Source: Brachycybe producta (Eukaryota > Arthropoda > Diplopoda > Playtdesmida > Andrognathidae). From it: 64,000 nt of DNA. Location: the NCBI GenBank assembly GCA_036925085.1, contig JAUPFP010000033.1, positions 1,906,501 to 1,970,500 of the forward strand, written 5' to 3'. How positions within the stretch are numbered: position 1 is the first letter of the stretch; the number at the start of each line of letters is the position of its first letter. A model generated the notes under the pieces. That model did not search any database. It was not told the origin of the DNA and saw only the letters and a list, made by a program, of their open reading frames with translations. Of this stretch, positions 54,126 through 62,267 are shown piece after piece. The position numbers and the translations under genes are program-made.

Positions 54126-55658
54126 TTAATTCGAAGTCGGTTCACTCGTGTCCTGTAACTGGATTGGTTCGGTTGGACTCTCTTCCAGTTCCATTCCATG
54201 TTTTTTTCTCATATGAATCCGTAGTTGAGATTTCCTCCTCAAATTATGTCCACAAATGTGGCATACGAACTTGTACTCCACTTTACCCTCGTGACGTTGC
54301 ATGTGGACCTTGAAGCTCAAACTACTCGAATATTCAGCATTGCAAATATTGCACTTGTGAGGCTTTATTCCCTTGTGTAGAACTAAAACGTGATTATTCA
54401 GGCCATTTCTAGTCCCAAATCGATTGCCACATTCCTCACACATGTAGTCTTTTCTCTTTTGATGCGTTAAACGTTCGTGTTTCAACATGCGCGTGCTCGA
54501 AGGAGCGGTGAAGCTGCATTTCTTGCATTTGTATTTGCCCACGTATTCGTGTTTTATTTTCACATGAGTTCGTAGTTGGTGATCTGCATAACAAACGAAA
54601 TCGCATTTCGGACACTTGAGGTTCTTTTCGAGTGGATTTCCTTCTTCGTCCACTTGATGCATTGACATTATGTGTTTTGGAAGGTTTTGTTTTGTATCTG
54701 TCTTGTATTCACAGTATTTGCAAGTAAAAAATTCTGTGCCACAATTCGTAGCACGGTGTCTACGTAATAAACTTTTAGATCCTAGATCTTTATTGCACGT
54801 CTGGCAAATGAACTTCTTTGGCCCTTTTGGTTCCTCGTCCTGTTTTCCAACATGGGTTTTCAAGTGACATTGGAGTCGGTAGGGAAATTTCGCTACATAA
54901 TCACATTGTGGACATTTGAAGATTTTCTTTACTTTAACTTTACTTCGATGCTTCTGAGATACACTGTTTTGTTGAATTTTTTTCCTTCTGGGTGTACGAA
55001 TTATTTCGTCGTTGTCCGTGCCATCGTCATTACACTCGTTACTGTTCGAAGTCTTGCCCGTACTAGATTCTTTCTCAACAACTAATTCAAGAGTTAAGTC
55101 GTCATCATCGGCACTCACTACTTCCAGATTTTCGGTATAAATCTTTTTAAGTTGTGTTCTTGGTCTTAGTTTGCTTAGAGGTGTAACAATGTCATTTGGC
55201 TCATTATTGTCTGCAGCTTTCTTTTTGTTGTGCCACTGGCTTAGGCTGTCTTTTAAACTCCTGATCTCCATCGTTTCTGCAATATGCATCAGACAATCGC
55301 CATGTTCTTTTGGAACTGTGGCTTTTCCCGTATATGCAAACTGAATCAGATAGTTCATGTCCTCTGGATGGTCGGCTATGTTGTCCAAATTGAGGCACTG
55401 AGCCTCGGGTATCTTTGAAGATTGATCTGGATTTACATTAGTTGCCAGCTCTTGTTGATCGAAACAGAAAGTACCACTAGATCTGAAAGACTCCTTCAGC
55501 ATGGGAAAGAGAAATGCCAGTACAAACTTGTGAACTTTCACCTGTTGTCCATGACAGCTGACGTTAAAGTCCACCAGATATTCTTCCTTGAAGAACTCCC
55601 ATAGTTTATTGGACAAATCTTTGTCATGATCTTTCCTTTCCAAAAGCAATTCACCCAT
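54126..55658 (-). CDS. B18: BTB-C2H2 zinc finger protein ('CNKDLG' group)
   Basis: 510 aa from MGELLLERKDHDKDLSNK. The conserved first Trp is Arg (LLLERKDH). Codons upstream to 55721 are excluded by an acceptor (GTTCAATTTCAG|AGAGCC), and the hydrophobic stretch they would encode (MYLLLLLF) is not a credible signal peptide for this family. BTB about 5-130. Linker: K-L-R-P-R, acidic DDDD stretch, PRRKKIQQ, HRSKVKVKK. Eight fingers at about 249-493. F2 is CNKDLGSKSLLRRHRATNC; F4 has CYADHQLRTH, so helix position 1 is Asp instead of Lys. F6-F8 are shared with B16 and B17. Tail SPTEPIQLQDTSEPTSN. Confidence 0.93.
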   Translation of the reverse strand: MGELLLERKDHDKDLSNKLWEFFKEEYLVDFNVSCHGQQVKVHKFVLAFLFPMLKESFRSSGTFCFDQQELATNVNPDQSSKIPEAQCLNLDNIADHPEDMNYLIQFAYTGKATVPKEHGDCLMHIAETMEIRSLKDSLSQWHNKKKAADNNEPNDIVTPLSKLRPRTQLKKIYTENLEVVSADDDDLTLELVVEKESSTGKTSNSNECNDDGTDNDEIIRTPRRKKIQQNSVSQKHRSKVKVKKIFKCPQCDYVAKFPYRLQCHLKTHVGKQDEEPKGPKKFICQTCNKDLGSKSLLRRHRATNCGTEFFTCKYCEYKTDTKQNLPKHIMSMHQVDEEGNPLEKNLKCPKCDFVCYADHQLRTHVKIKHEYVGKYKCKKCSFTAPSSTRMLKHERLTHQKRKDYMCEECGNRFGTRNGLNNHVLVLHKGIKPHKCNICNAEYSSSLSFKVHMQRHEGKVEYKFVCHICGHNLRRKSQLRIHMRKKHGMELEESPTEPIQLQDTSEPTSN

Positions 55659-55810
55659 GGCTCTCTGAAATTGAACAACAAGTTCAATACCTGGTGCAAA
55701 TAACAATAATAAGAGATACACTTATAAAATCACAAGGGAAATTGTAGCTTTGATGGCAAAGTGAATAAAAAAAAATTCATTTACAAAGAAATGAAAAAAC
55801 GACTTATGTG

Positions 55811-55827
55811 CCAAAAGATGGCACTAC
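55811..55827 (+). promoter_or_regulatory. CTCF-like element upstream of B18
   Basis: CCAAAAGATGGCACTAC followed by CGTCTTTA, 153 bp upstream of the ATG. Confidence 0.6.
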
Positions 55828-55945
55828 CGTCTTTAATAAATGCCATTGAAAAATTTTTTTTTTCTCTAAGTGGCTAGACCTCCACCACAGAACAGCCCCT
55901 ACCCCACAATCCATGCTATACTTAATATGGCTGTAATAAAATGCA

Positions 55946-56152
55946 ATATATGTGTCTCAGAGATAAACTATGTTAAGTCACATTTCTTTTTTTTTTTTTT
56001 TTTTTAAATAACACGATTTTTAAATCTTACGAATCAGCTTGTCAAGTTCTAGTAGTGGTAAAAAGTGTTAAGTCCACAGTTTTAAAATGACTCCACTGTA
56101 TAATTTAGGCTTGCTGACTTAACACAGTTTACCTCTGAGACACTCATATATA
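55946..56152. mobile_element. Foldback element upstream of B18
   Basis: ATATATGTGTCTCAGAGATA and ACTATGTTAAGTCA are mirrored by TGACTTAACACAGTTTACCT and CTGAGACACTCATATAT. 207 bp, with an 18-base T run inside. Confidence 0.75.
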
Positions 56153-56565
56153 GTATACATTTAATAATGCAGAAATCTCATATTTTTTTGGGGAAGGATG
56201 TGACTGAAACTGAATTTATGGGAAATAGTGCTATTGAGATTAATGGGACTGTTGGGGACCATTGGAAAGTGTGGGGCTGACTGAACAAGTATAAGATGAT
56301 GAGATGGGGAGTTTTGCTACTTTTCATTCTGTTAAGTTGATTGCATTTTCTAATTTTTTTTTTAAATATTCACATAATCCGCATTGTCTGGTAGGAAGAA
56401 ATGCCGATATATCAGTTTCATTATAATATTAGTTGATCCCAAATATAAAAAAAAGAATTTTCAGATTTTTATAAATTATGGTAAATTGGTTACCCTATTT
56501 CGATGACATTAATTGTAAAAATTCTTTAAAAAGATATAGACGAAGGTTTCTCACAAAAACTTACA
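56153..56565. other. Intergenic, no gene
   Basis: AT-rich with several G-rich patches (56240-56310). Nothing recognisable. Confidence 0.3.
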
Positions 56566-56571
56566 AAAATA

Positions 56572-56577
56572 TTTAAT
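56572..56577 (-). terminator. Poly(A) signal variant of B19
   Basis: ATTAAA on the minus strand, 43 bp past the stop, in the same context as for B17. Confidence 0.45.
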
Positions 56578-56619
56578 GATATTTAATAATACAAAAAAAA
56601 ATGTCGAAAATCATTTATG

Positions 56620-58119
56620 CTAAATAATACATGTATTAAGTCGAGGTTGCAGTGATTCGATTGCATCTTGTAACTGAGATGATACGGGCTTTTCTAGTTC
56701 CATTTCATGTTTCTTCTTCATATGAAGTCTCAGGTCGGATTTTCTTCTCAAATTGTGTCCGCAGATGTGGCATACAAACTTGTATTCCACTTTACCCTCG
56801 TGACGTTGCATGTGTATCTTGAAGCTCAACCTATTTGAATATTCTGCATTGCAAATATTGCACTTGTGAGGCTTTATTCCTTTATGTACAACTAAAACGT
56901 GATTATGCAGTCCATTTCTAGTCCCAAATCGATTGCCACATTCCTCACACATGTAGTCTTTCATGTTTTGATGAGTTAAACGTTCATGTTTCAACATACG
57001 CGTGATCGAGGGAGCGGTAAAGGTGCATTCCTTGCATTTAAATTTGCCCGCGTATTCATGTTTTATTTTTTCGTGGTTTTGTAGTTGGCGTTTGGCGTAA
57101 CAAATGTAATCGCATTTCGAACACTTGAGGTTTTTTTCAAGTGGATTTCCTCCTGCGTCCAATTGGTGTACGGACATGACATGTACTGGAAGGTTATGTT
57201 TTATATCTGTCTTGTAATCACAATATTTGCACACAAAAGATGTTGTACCACAATTGGTAGAACGGTGTCTCTCAAGCAAGCTTTTGGTTCCTAAATCTCG
57301 ACTGCATGTCTTGCAAATGAACTGCTTTGGACCTTTTATATTCTTTTCCTGTTTTATACCGTGGCTTTTCAAGTGACGTCGAAGTCGAGAAGGATATTCT
57401 GCAACGTAATCACATTGAGGACATTTGAAATTTTTATTTCCTTTTACTTTACTTTGTGATACTTTTTTCTGTTGACTTTTCTTTCTGGATTTATTGATTG
57501 TTTCGTCGTCTTCATCGTCCGAACAATTGTCGTTACATTCGTTATTGTTGAAACTCACGTCAAGGAGAGATTGAAAAGCCAAGACGTCGTCTTTACCACT
57601 CAATACATCTACGTTTTCATTAAAAACATTTTTCATTTGAGTTCGTGGTCTTAATCGGCTTTCAGGTGTCACGTCAATTTGTTCGGTTTTATCTGCAAGT
57701 ATATTCATGCCGTGCCACTGGCTCAGACTTTCCTTTAAACTCTTTATTTCCATTGTGTTTGCGATTTGCATCAGACAATCAGCATGTTCATTAGGAACGG
57801 TGGCCTTTCCAGTATATGCAAACTGAATGAGATAGTCTATATCCTCTGGATGTTCTGTAATGTTGTCCAAATTGAGGCACTGAGCCTCATGAATCTTTGG
57901 AGATTGTTCTGGACTTACATTCGTTGCCAACTCTTGTTGTGCTTTGAGAGATTCCTTGAGCATTGGAAAGAGAAATGCTAGTATAAACTTGTGGACTTTC
58001 ACCTGTTGTCCGTGACAAGTGACACTGAAATCCACAAGATATTCCTCATTGAAGAATTCTCCTAGTTTGGTGGTCAATTCTTTGTTGTGACCCTCCCAGT
58101 CTAAAAGCAGTTCACCCAT
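56620..58119 (-). CDS. B19: BTB-C2H2 zinc finger protein ('CNKDLG' group)
   Basis: 499 aa from MGELLLDWEGHNKELTTK. BTB about 5-120 with two oddities: KLGEFF replaces KLWEFF, and about eight residues are deleted in the loop after the VLA helix (SLKAQQELAT where B18 has SFRSSGTFCFDQQELAT). Linker: R-L-R-P-R, N/D/E-rich region, KSRKKSQQKK. Eight fingers at about 233-476. F2 is CSRDLGTKSLLERHRSTNC, F4 CYAKRQLQNH, hinge LDAGGNPLEKN. F7-F8 are close to B16-B18. The C-terminus (QPRLNTCII) diverges. The upstream region contains a family D element rather than a clear own CTCF-like site. Confidence 0.93.
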   Translation of the reverse strand: MGELLLDWEGHNKELTTKLGEFFNEEYLVDFSVTCHGQQVKVHKFILAFLFPMLKESLKAQQELATNVSPEQSPKIHEAQCLNLDNITEHPEDIDYLIQFAYTGKATVPNEHADCLMQIANTMEIKSLKESLSQWHGMNILADKTEQIDVTPESRLRPRTQMKNVFNENVDVLSGKDDVLAFQSLLDVSFNNNECNDNCSDDEDDETINKSRKKSQQKKVSQSKVKGNKNFKCPQCDYVAEYPSRLRRHLKSHGIKQEKNIKGPKQFICKTCSRDLGTKSLLERHRSTNCGTTSFVCKYCDYKTDIKHNLPVHVMSVHQLDAGGNPLEKNLKCSKCDYICYAKRQLQNHEKIKHEYAGKFKCKECTFTAPSITRMLKHERLTHQNMKDYMCEECGNRFGTRNGLHNHVLVVHKGIKPHKCNICNAEYSNRLSFKIHMQRHEGKVEYKFVCHICGHNLRRKSDLRLHMKKKHEMELEKPVSSQLQDAIESLQPRLNTCII

Positions 58120-58274
58120 TTCTCTGAAATTAAACAATAAAATTAAATACAATGTGCTAAAACAATAACAAGCTTCATATTGTGGTTATGAATATGTCTG
58201 CAAACTTCTGGGGAAGTTGATTAACTTCAGTGTTTGTTTTTGACACTAACTTACCAAAATAAAAAAGTGGTCGG

Positions 58275-58455
58275 TCAACTATGCGCCAACACTTACGAAA
58301 CATTCCTTGCATTAGTTGAGTTTCGTCAATGGATGACGCCACTTCTACTTAGAGCTAAATTCTTTCTTATTTAAACATTGTGTAGTTTAAACCTCACTCA
58401 CACATTGATGTTTCCTCTAACAGTGAGCTACCCTCTCTGTATATTTATATTGGGA
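58275..58455. mobile_element. Family D element, compact copy, in the B19 promoter position
   Basis: 'acgaaacattccttgcatta', then CAATGGATGACGCCAC, 'tctacttagagctaaattc' and right end 'gagctaccctctctgtatat'. Its CTCF-like segment (58327-58342) lies about 208 bp upstream of the B19 ATG, where the own element of other genes lies. Confidence 0.5.
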
Positions 58456-58480
58456 TTTTCACATTTGCCAGAAAATTGGA

Positions 58481-58683
58481 CAGGCAATTAGAAAACGGGA
58501 TGAACAGAAGTTGGCTCCGCCCTTTTTATGACGACCGGCAACTTTTAATTGGTTTGTTGTTTGGTTCGACGTTGAAAAGGGCGGAGCATGTGACGTTAGA
58601 CTACATAACCAACCAATTAGAAGTTGCGTTCGTTATAAAAAGGGCGGAGCCAACTTCTGTTCATCCCGTTTTCAAATTGCCTG
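58481..58683. mobile_element. Family B foldback element, best-preserved copy
   Basis: 203 bp from CAGGCAATTAGAAAACGGGA to the inverted TCCCGTTTTCAAATTGCCTG (nearly perfect terminal inverted repeats of about 55 bp, including GTTGGCTCCGCCCTTTTTAT). Low divergence between arms suggests relatively recent activity. No clear duplication of flanking bases. Confidence 0.8.
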
Positions 58684-59055
58684 TGAAAATTCGAGCATTT
58701 TTAATAAATTAATAAAACAATACATTTGCTGTTAATTACCTAATAAATTACTTCCTCGCAGATTATTACTGAATTAATTTATGGAATCTGTTCGGTTGCA
58801 TTCTGTAATTACTTTGTTTTTAAATAATTTTCTATCCTCATTAATTATCACGAAGATTTAATTAAATGTCCATACCTTAATTATATCGGCTTCTGTCTCC
58901 CTTGCTCTCTACAAAAACAATTTTTACATTTGCCGTAATTATTTCATTGAAAGAAATTAAGATTCCAACAAGCTTAAAACTACAAAAATCTTTAATAATA
59001 TAAGATAAACGTTAGAAAATATATTTTATACTAGGCCTACAATTTATATATAGTA
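58684..59055. other. Intergenic, AT-rich
   Basis: No gene or repeat that I can support. Confidence 0.3.
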
Positions 59056-59212
59056 CAGTGGAAACCATTTAATGCGAAAAGGAAAAAGGATTCGAATATT
59101 TTTTTTGTGTTAAACGAATTTCGTATTAAAAGAAATGTTATGCTATTATAAGGTGCCAGACCGAACATGTATTTTCTGTTAGCCGATTTTTCGTGTTAAA
59201 CGGTTTTCACTG
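59056..59212. mobile_element. Family E element (pogo/Tigger-like MITE)
   Basis: 157 bp, flanked by TA on both sides. Starts CAGTGGAAACCATTTAATGC and ends inverted CGTGTTAAACGGTTTTCACTG. The CAGTGGAAACC-type terminus with TA duplication is typical of pogo/Tigger-related non-autonomous elements. Related, degraded copies lie at about 47868-48020 and 62095-62205. Confidence 0.75.
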
Positions 59213-59240
59213 TACAATATTTATTAAAATCATGGTTGAT

Positions 59241-60752
59241 TCACATGGCGTCTTGTAACTGGCACGAATCTTTTGACGCTGCTTCCTCTTCCAGTTCAAT
59301 ACCGTGCTTCTTTCGCATGTGAGTCCGCAGCTCGTATTTCCTCCTCAAATTGTGTCCGCATACGTGGCATACAAACTTGTACTCCACTTTACCCTGATGG
59401 CGTTGCATGTGAATCTTAAAACTCAACCTATCCGAATACTCGGCATTGCAAATGTTGCACTTGTGAGGTTTTATTCCTTTGTGTCGAACTAAAACGTGAT
59501 AATTCAATGTTTCGCTTGTCTGATAGCGATTCCCACATTCCTCACACATGAAGTCCTTCTTGTTCAGATGCGTTAAACGTTCGTGTTTCAATAAACGTGT
59601 ACTGGAGGGAGCAGTGAAGCTGCATTCTTTGCATTTGTACTTACCGACGAGATCGTGCTTAGCTAAAGAGTGAGTTCGTAGCTGGTGTTTTGCATAACAA
59701 ACAAAGTCGCACTTCGGACACTTGACGTTCTTTTCGAGTGGATTTCCTTCTGCATCCACTTGATGCATGGACATTACGTGTATTTGAAGGTTATATTTGA
59801 GACCAGTTTTGTATTCACAGTATTTGCAAGCAAATAATTCCGTGCCGCAGTTCGTTGCACGGTGTCTATCTAACAAGCTTTTGGTTCCTAAATCTTTATT
59901 GCATGTCTTGCAAATGAATGTCTTTGGTCCTTTTGGGTCATTTTTATGTTTAGCAACATGGGTTTTCATGTGAGACTGTAGTCGGTAGGGAAATTTTGCA
60001 ACGTAAACACAATCAGGACATTTGAAGGTTTGCTTTACTTTAAATTTACTATGAGGCTTCTCTGATATCCTGTTTTGTTGAATTTTCTTCCTTCTGGTTG
60101 TACGAATTGTTTCGCCGTTGTCAAGACACTCGTTACTATTTAAACTTTTCCTCATATTAGATTCTTTCTTAAGAACAGATTCGAGAGGCAAGTCGTTTTC
60201 AACAACACTAATTATATCAACATTTTCTGTATAAATCTTTTTCAGTTGAGTTCTTGGTCTTAGTTTGCTTAGAGGTATAACAACGTCATCAGGTTCATTC
60301 CTATTGGAAGGTTTCATTTTCTCGTGCCACTGGCTTAGACTCTCTTTCAAGCTATTAACTTGCATCGAGTTTGCTATGTGCATCATACAATCAGCATGTT
60401 CATTAGGAACAGTGGTTTTCCCAGTGTAAGCAAACTGAATCAGATAGTCCACATCCTCCGGATGGTCAGCAATGTTATCCAAATTGAGGCACTGTGCATC
60501 AGGTATCTTCAAAGATTGCCCTGGATTTAAATCCGTTGCTAGCTCTAGTTGATCGAAACAGAAAGTGCCACTTGACCTGAGAGACTCCTTGAGCATAGGA
60601 AAGAGAAATGCCAGTATAAATTTGTGGATTTTCTGCTGTTGTCCGTGACAGGTGACATTGAAGTCCACCAGATACCCTTCTCTGAAGAACTCCCATAGTT
60701 TGTTAGACAAATCTTTGTTGTAATCTTTCCATTCTAATAGCATTTCTCTCAT
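59241..60752 (-). CDS. B20: BTB-C2H2 zinc finger protein ('CNKDLG' group)
   Basis: 503 aa from MREMLLEWKDYNKDLSNK. The usual E-W-x-x-H is changed to E-W-K-D-Y, and EEYLVDF to EGYLVDF. BTB about 5-130. Linker: K-L-R-P-R, E/N/S-rich region, TTRRKKIQ. Eight fingers at about 245-489; F1 is CPDCVYVAKFPYRLQSH and F2 CNKDLGTKSLLDRHRATNC. F4-F6 (CYAKHQLRTHSLAKHDL, NRYQTSETLNYH) resemble B3/B4 rather than B16-B19, so the finger region looks mosaic. Tail EEAASKDSCQLQDAM. The upstream element lies only 78 bp from the ATG. Confidence 0.93.
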   Translation of the reverse strand: MREMLLEWKDYNKDLSNKLWEFFREGYLVDFNVTCHGQQQKIHKFILAFLFPMLKESLRSSGTFCFDQLELATDLNPGQSLKIPDAQCLNLDNIADHPEDVDYLIQFAYTGKTTVPNEHADCMMHIANSMQVNSLKESLSQWHEKMKPSNRNEPDDVVIPLSKLRPRTQLKKIYTENVDIISVVENDLPLESVLKKESNMRKSLNSNECLDNGETIRTTRRKKIQQNRISEKPHSKFKVKQTFKCPDCVYVAKFPYRLQSHMKTHVAKHKNDPKGPKTFICKTCNKDLGTKSLLDRHRATNCGTELFACKYCEYKTGLKYNLQIHVMSMHQVDAEGNPLEKNVKCPKCDFVCYAKHQLRTHSLAKHDLVGKYKCKECSFTAPSSTRLLKHERLTHLNKKDFMCEECGNRYQTSETLNYHVLVRHKGIKPHKCNICNAEYSDRLSFKIHMQRHQGKVEYKFVCHVCGHNLRRKYELRTHMRKKHGIELEEEAASKDSCQLQDAM

Positions 60753-60829
60753 GTCTCTGAAAATTCAACAAAAAAAATATTAAAATTTGAAGGGAAATTA
60801 TTTCTTTGTTGTTTTCTCTAACCATGAAA

Positions 60830-60846
60830 CCAGAAGATGGCAGCAC
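60830..60846 (+). promoter_or_regulatory. CTCF-like element upstream of B20
   Basis: CCAGAAGATGGCAGCAC then ATTCTTTTA, 78 bp upstream of the ATG, the shortest distance of the series. Confidence 0.65.
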
Positions 60847-61290
60847 ATTCTTTTATAATTCATTCCAAAAAAATGTGTCGTTTGCAGGCTCCCAGTCCAT
60901 ATGCCCTGTTTCCATTAGGTCAAAATAGGAGGCAAATTATGCAAATATTTCCTAAGAAGTTTGGAATGTTTCTGAGAGGCTGACGGATAGCTTAGCCATT
61001 TTTTAAAAGTGTATTAAGATGCTGCGATTTTTAATAATTTGAATAACAAAAAATTCTGGTTACAACTTCAAATTCAATTTAGATTAATGAAAAATCTCGG
61101 CAAATAAAACATCTTAAGAATGAAATCCTGGTCATTTTTTTATTATGAGTGATCTCAGTAATTAATTTTTAAAATAATTAATGTTTCAAATTAGCAAAAA
61201 TTATAAGAAAAAATATTAAGTAGACTTAATTAAAATATTTAATTGTGTAAATAAACAAATTAAATGCAACACATTTTTAGTTTAAAATGT
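60847..61290. other. Intergenic, AT-rich
   Basis: No gene or clear repeat. Confidence 0.3.
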
Positions 61291-61294
61291 TCTA

Positions 61295-61540
61295 GGAGCA
61301 GCTGATTTTTAAACCCTGTTTATTCTGCGTTTCACAAGAGCAACATTAAGGAGAAATTGAAAATGTGTTCGAAACTAGAATAGTAACTGAATTACTTTAC
61401 TGTTAAGCAGCATCGATCATTTGTTTGAAGTTGGATCATTTTTCAAACTTACATCTTAAATATTTGAAAAGATATCAACCATGAAATTACCTTGAAGTGA
61501 TTCAGCTACCCTTCTAGTTTTAAAACTCTTTCAAGTATGC
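61295..61540. mobile_element. Family A foldback element
   Basis: Starts GAGCAGCTGATTTTTAAACC; contains 'gtgttcgaaactagaatagt' and the inverted 'cccttctagttttaaaactc'. The right end is degraded. Confidence 0.6.
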
Positions 61541-61545
61541 TAAAT

Positions 61546-62267
61546 CATGACAGGCATAATGGTTACTACACTTGACTTGTGAAAACCTTTATTATAATTT
61601 ATTAAAGTTTATTATGAGTAACTATTGACAATGGGCTCTGGTCTTATGTTGTGAAACGCTTGCTTCACTTTGCTTATAAAACTGACCTCTAGTCATTACG
61701 GTTGTCCTACACTGGTACTGTGGACATACAAAACTAGTACACACTTTACAAAAACAGATCACTTACTTATAATGTCTTTAATTATTTTTAAAAATACTTG
61801 AATAGGAAATCCCCAATGGCCCTTGTTTATGTTTTCTAAAAAAAAAACAATAATTGAAATACTTCATGTGAATCGAATTACGTGTTAAAAATTCGACTTC
61901 ATTAAAAAAACCACACGAATTGCAAATGCATATGCAATTTTATGTTTCCATTTTAGCTACAAACTCTCAATTACGGTAACTGTATACATTATAAGCATAC
62001 TGTTGCAGTAATAGTAATTTTTTTTCTAGTGAAAATATGAAAGTTAGGAAAATATTCAATTACAATACAAGTTCATAAAATGTGAATTTTCTTTAACACA
62101 AAATGGAAGGAACCAGAATAAAAAACAATATATGTTCTAATCTAAGTGGCTGCGTCGAAAACATATTTTGCGTTAAATCCGATTGTTTGTGTGAAATGGT
62201 TTTCATTATATAATTAATTAATTATACAAAAAAAACATATGAAATTAGTCTTTTAGACTACATTATA
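61546..62267. other. Intergenic, 3' flank of B21
   Basis: About 62095-62205 is a degraded family E copy ('taacacaaaatggaaggaac', 'gaaatggttttcattata'). The rest is AT-rich with no gene. Confidence 0.4.

Noticed and set aside
55659-55721. N-terminal extension of B18 as a signal peptide (MYLLLLLF)
   Set aside because: A splice acceptor lies between these codons and the MGE start, aligned starts of paralogues agree on MGE, and a secreted BTB-ZF protein is implausible.
352-60846. Reading the upstream elements as YY1/Pho sites (AAGATGGC core)
   Set aside because: Several genes (B0, B2, B3, B4, B8) have GAGGGC and others AGGTGGC, which break the ATGG core but fit CTCF degeneracy. YY1 is not excluded for individual copies.
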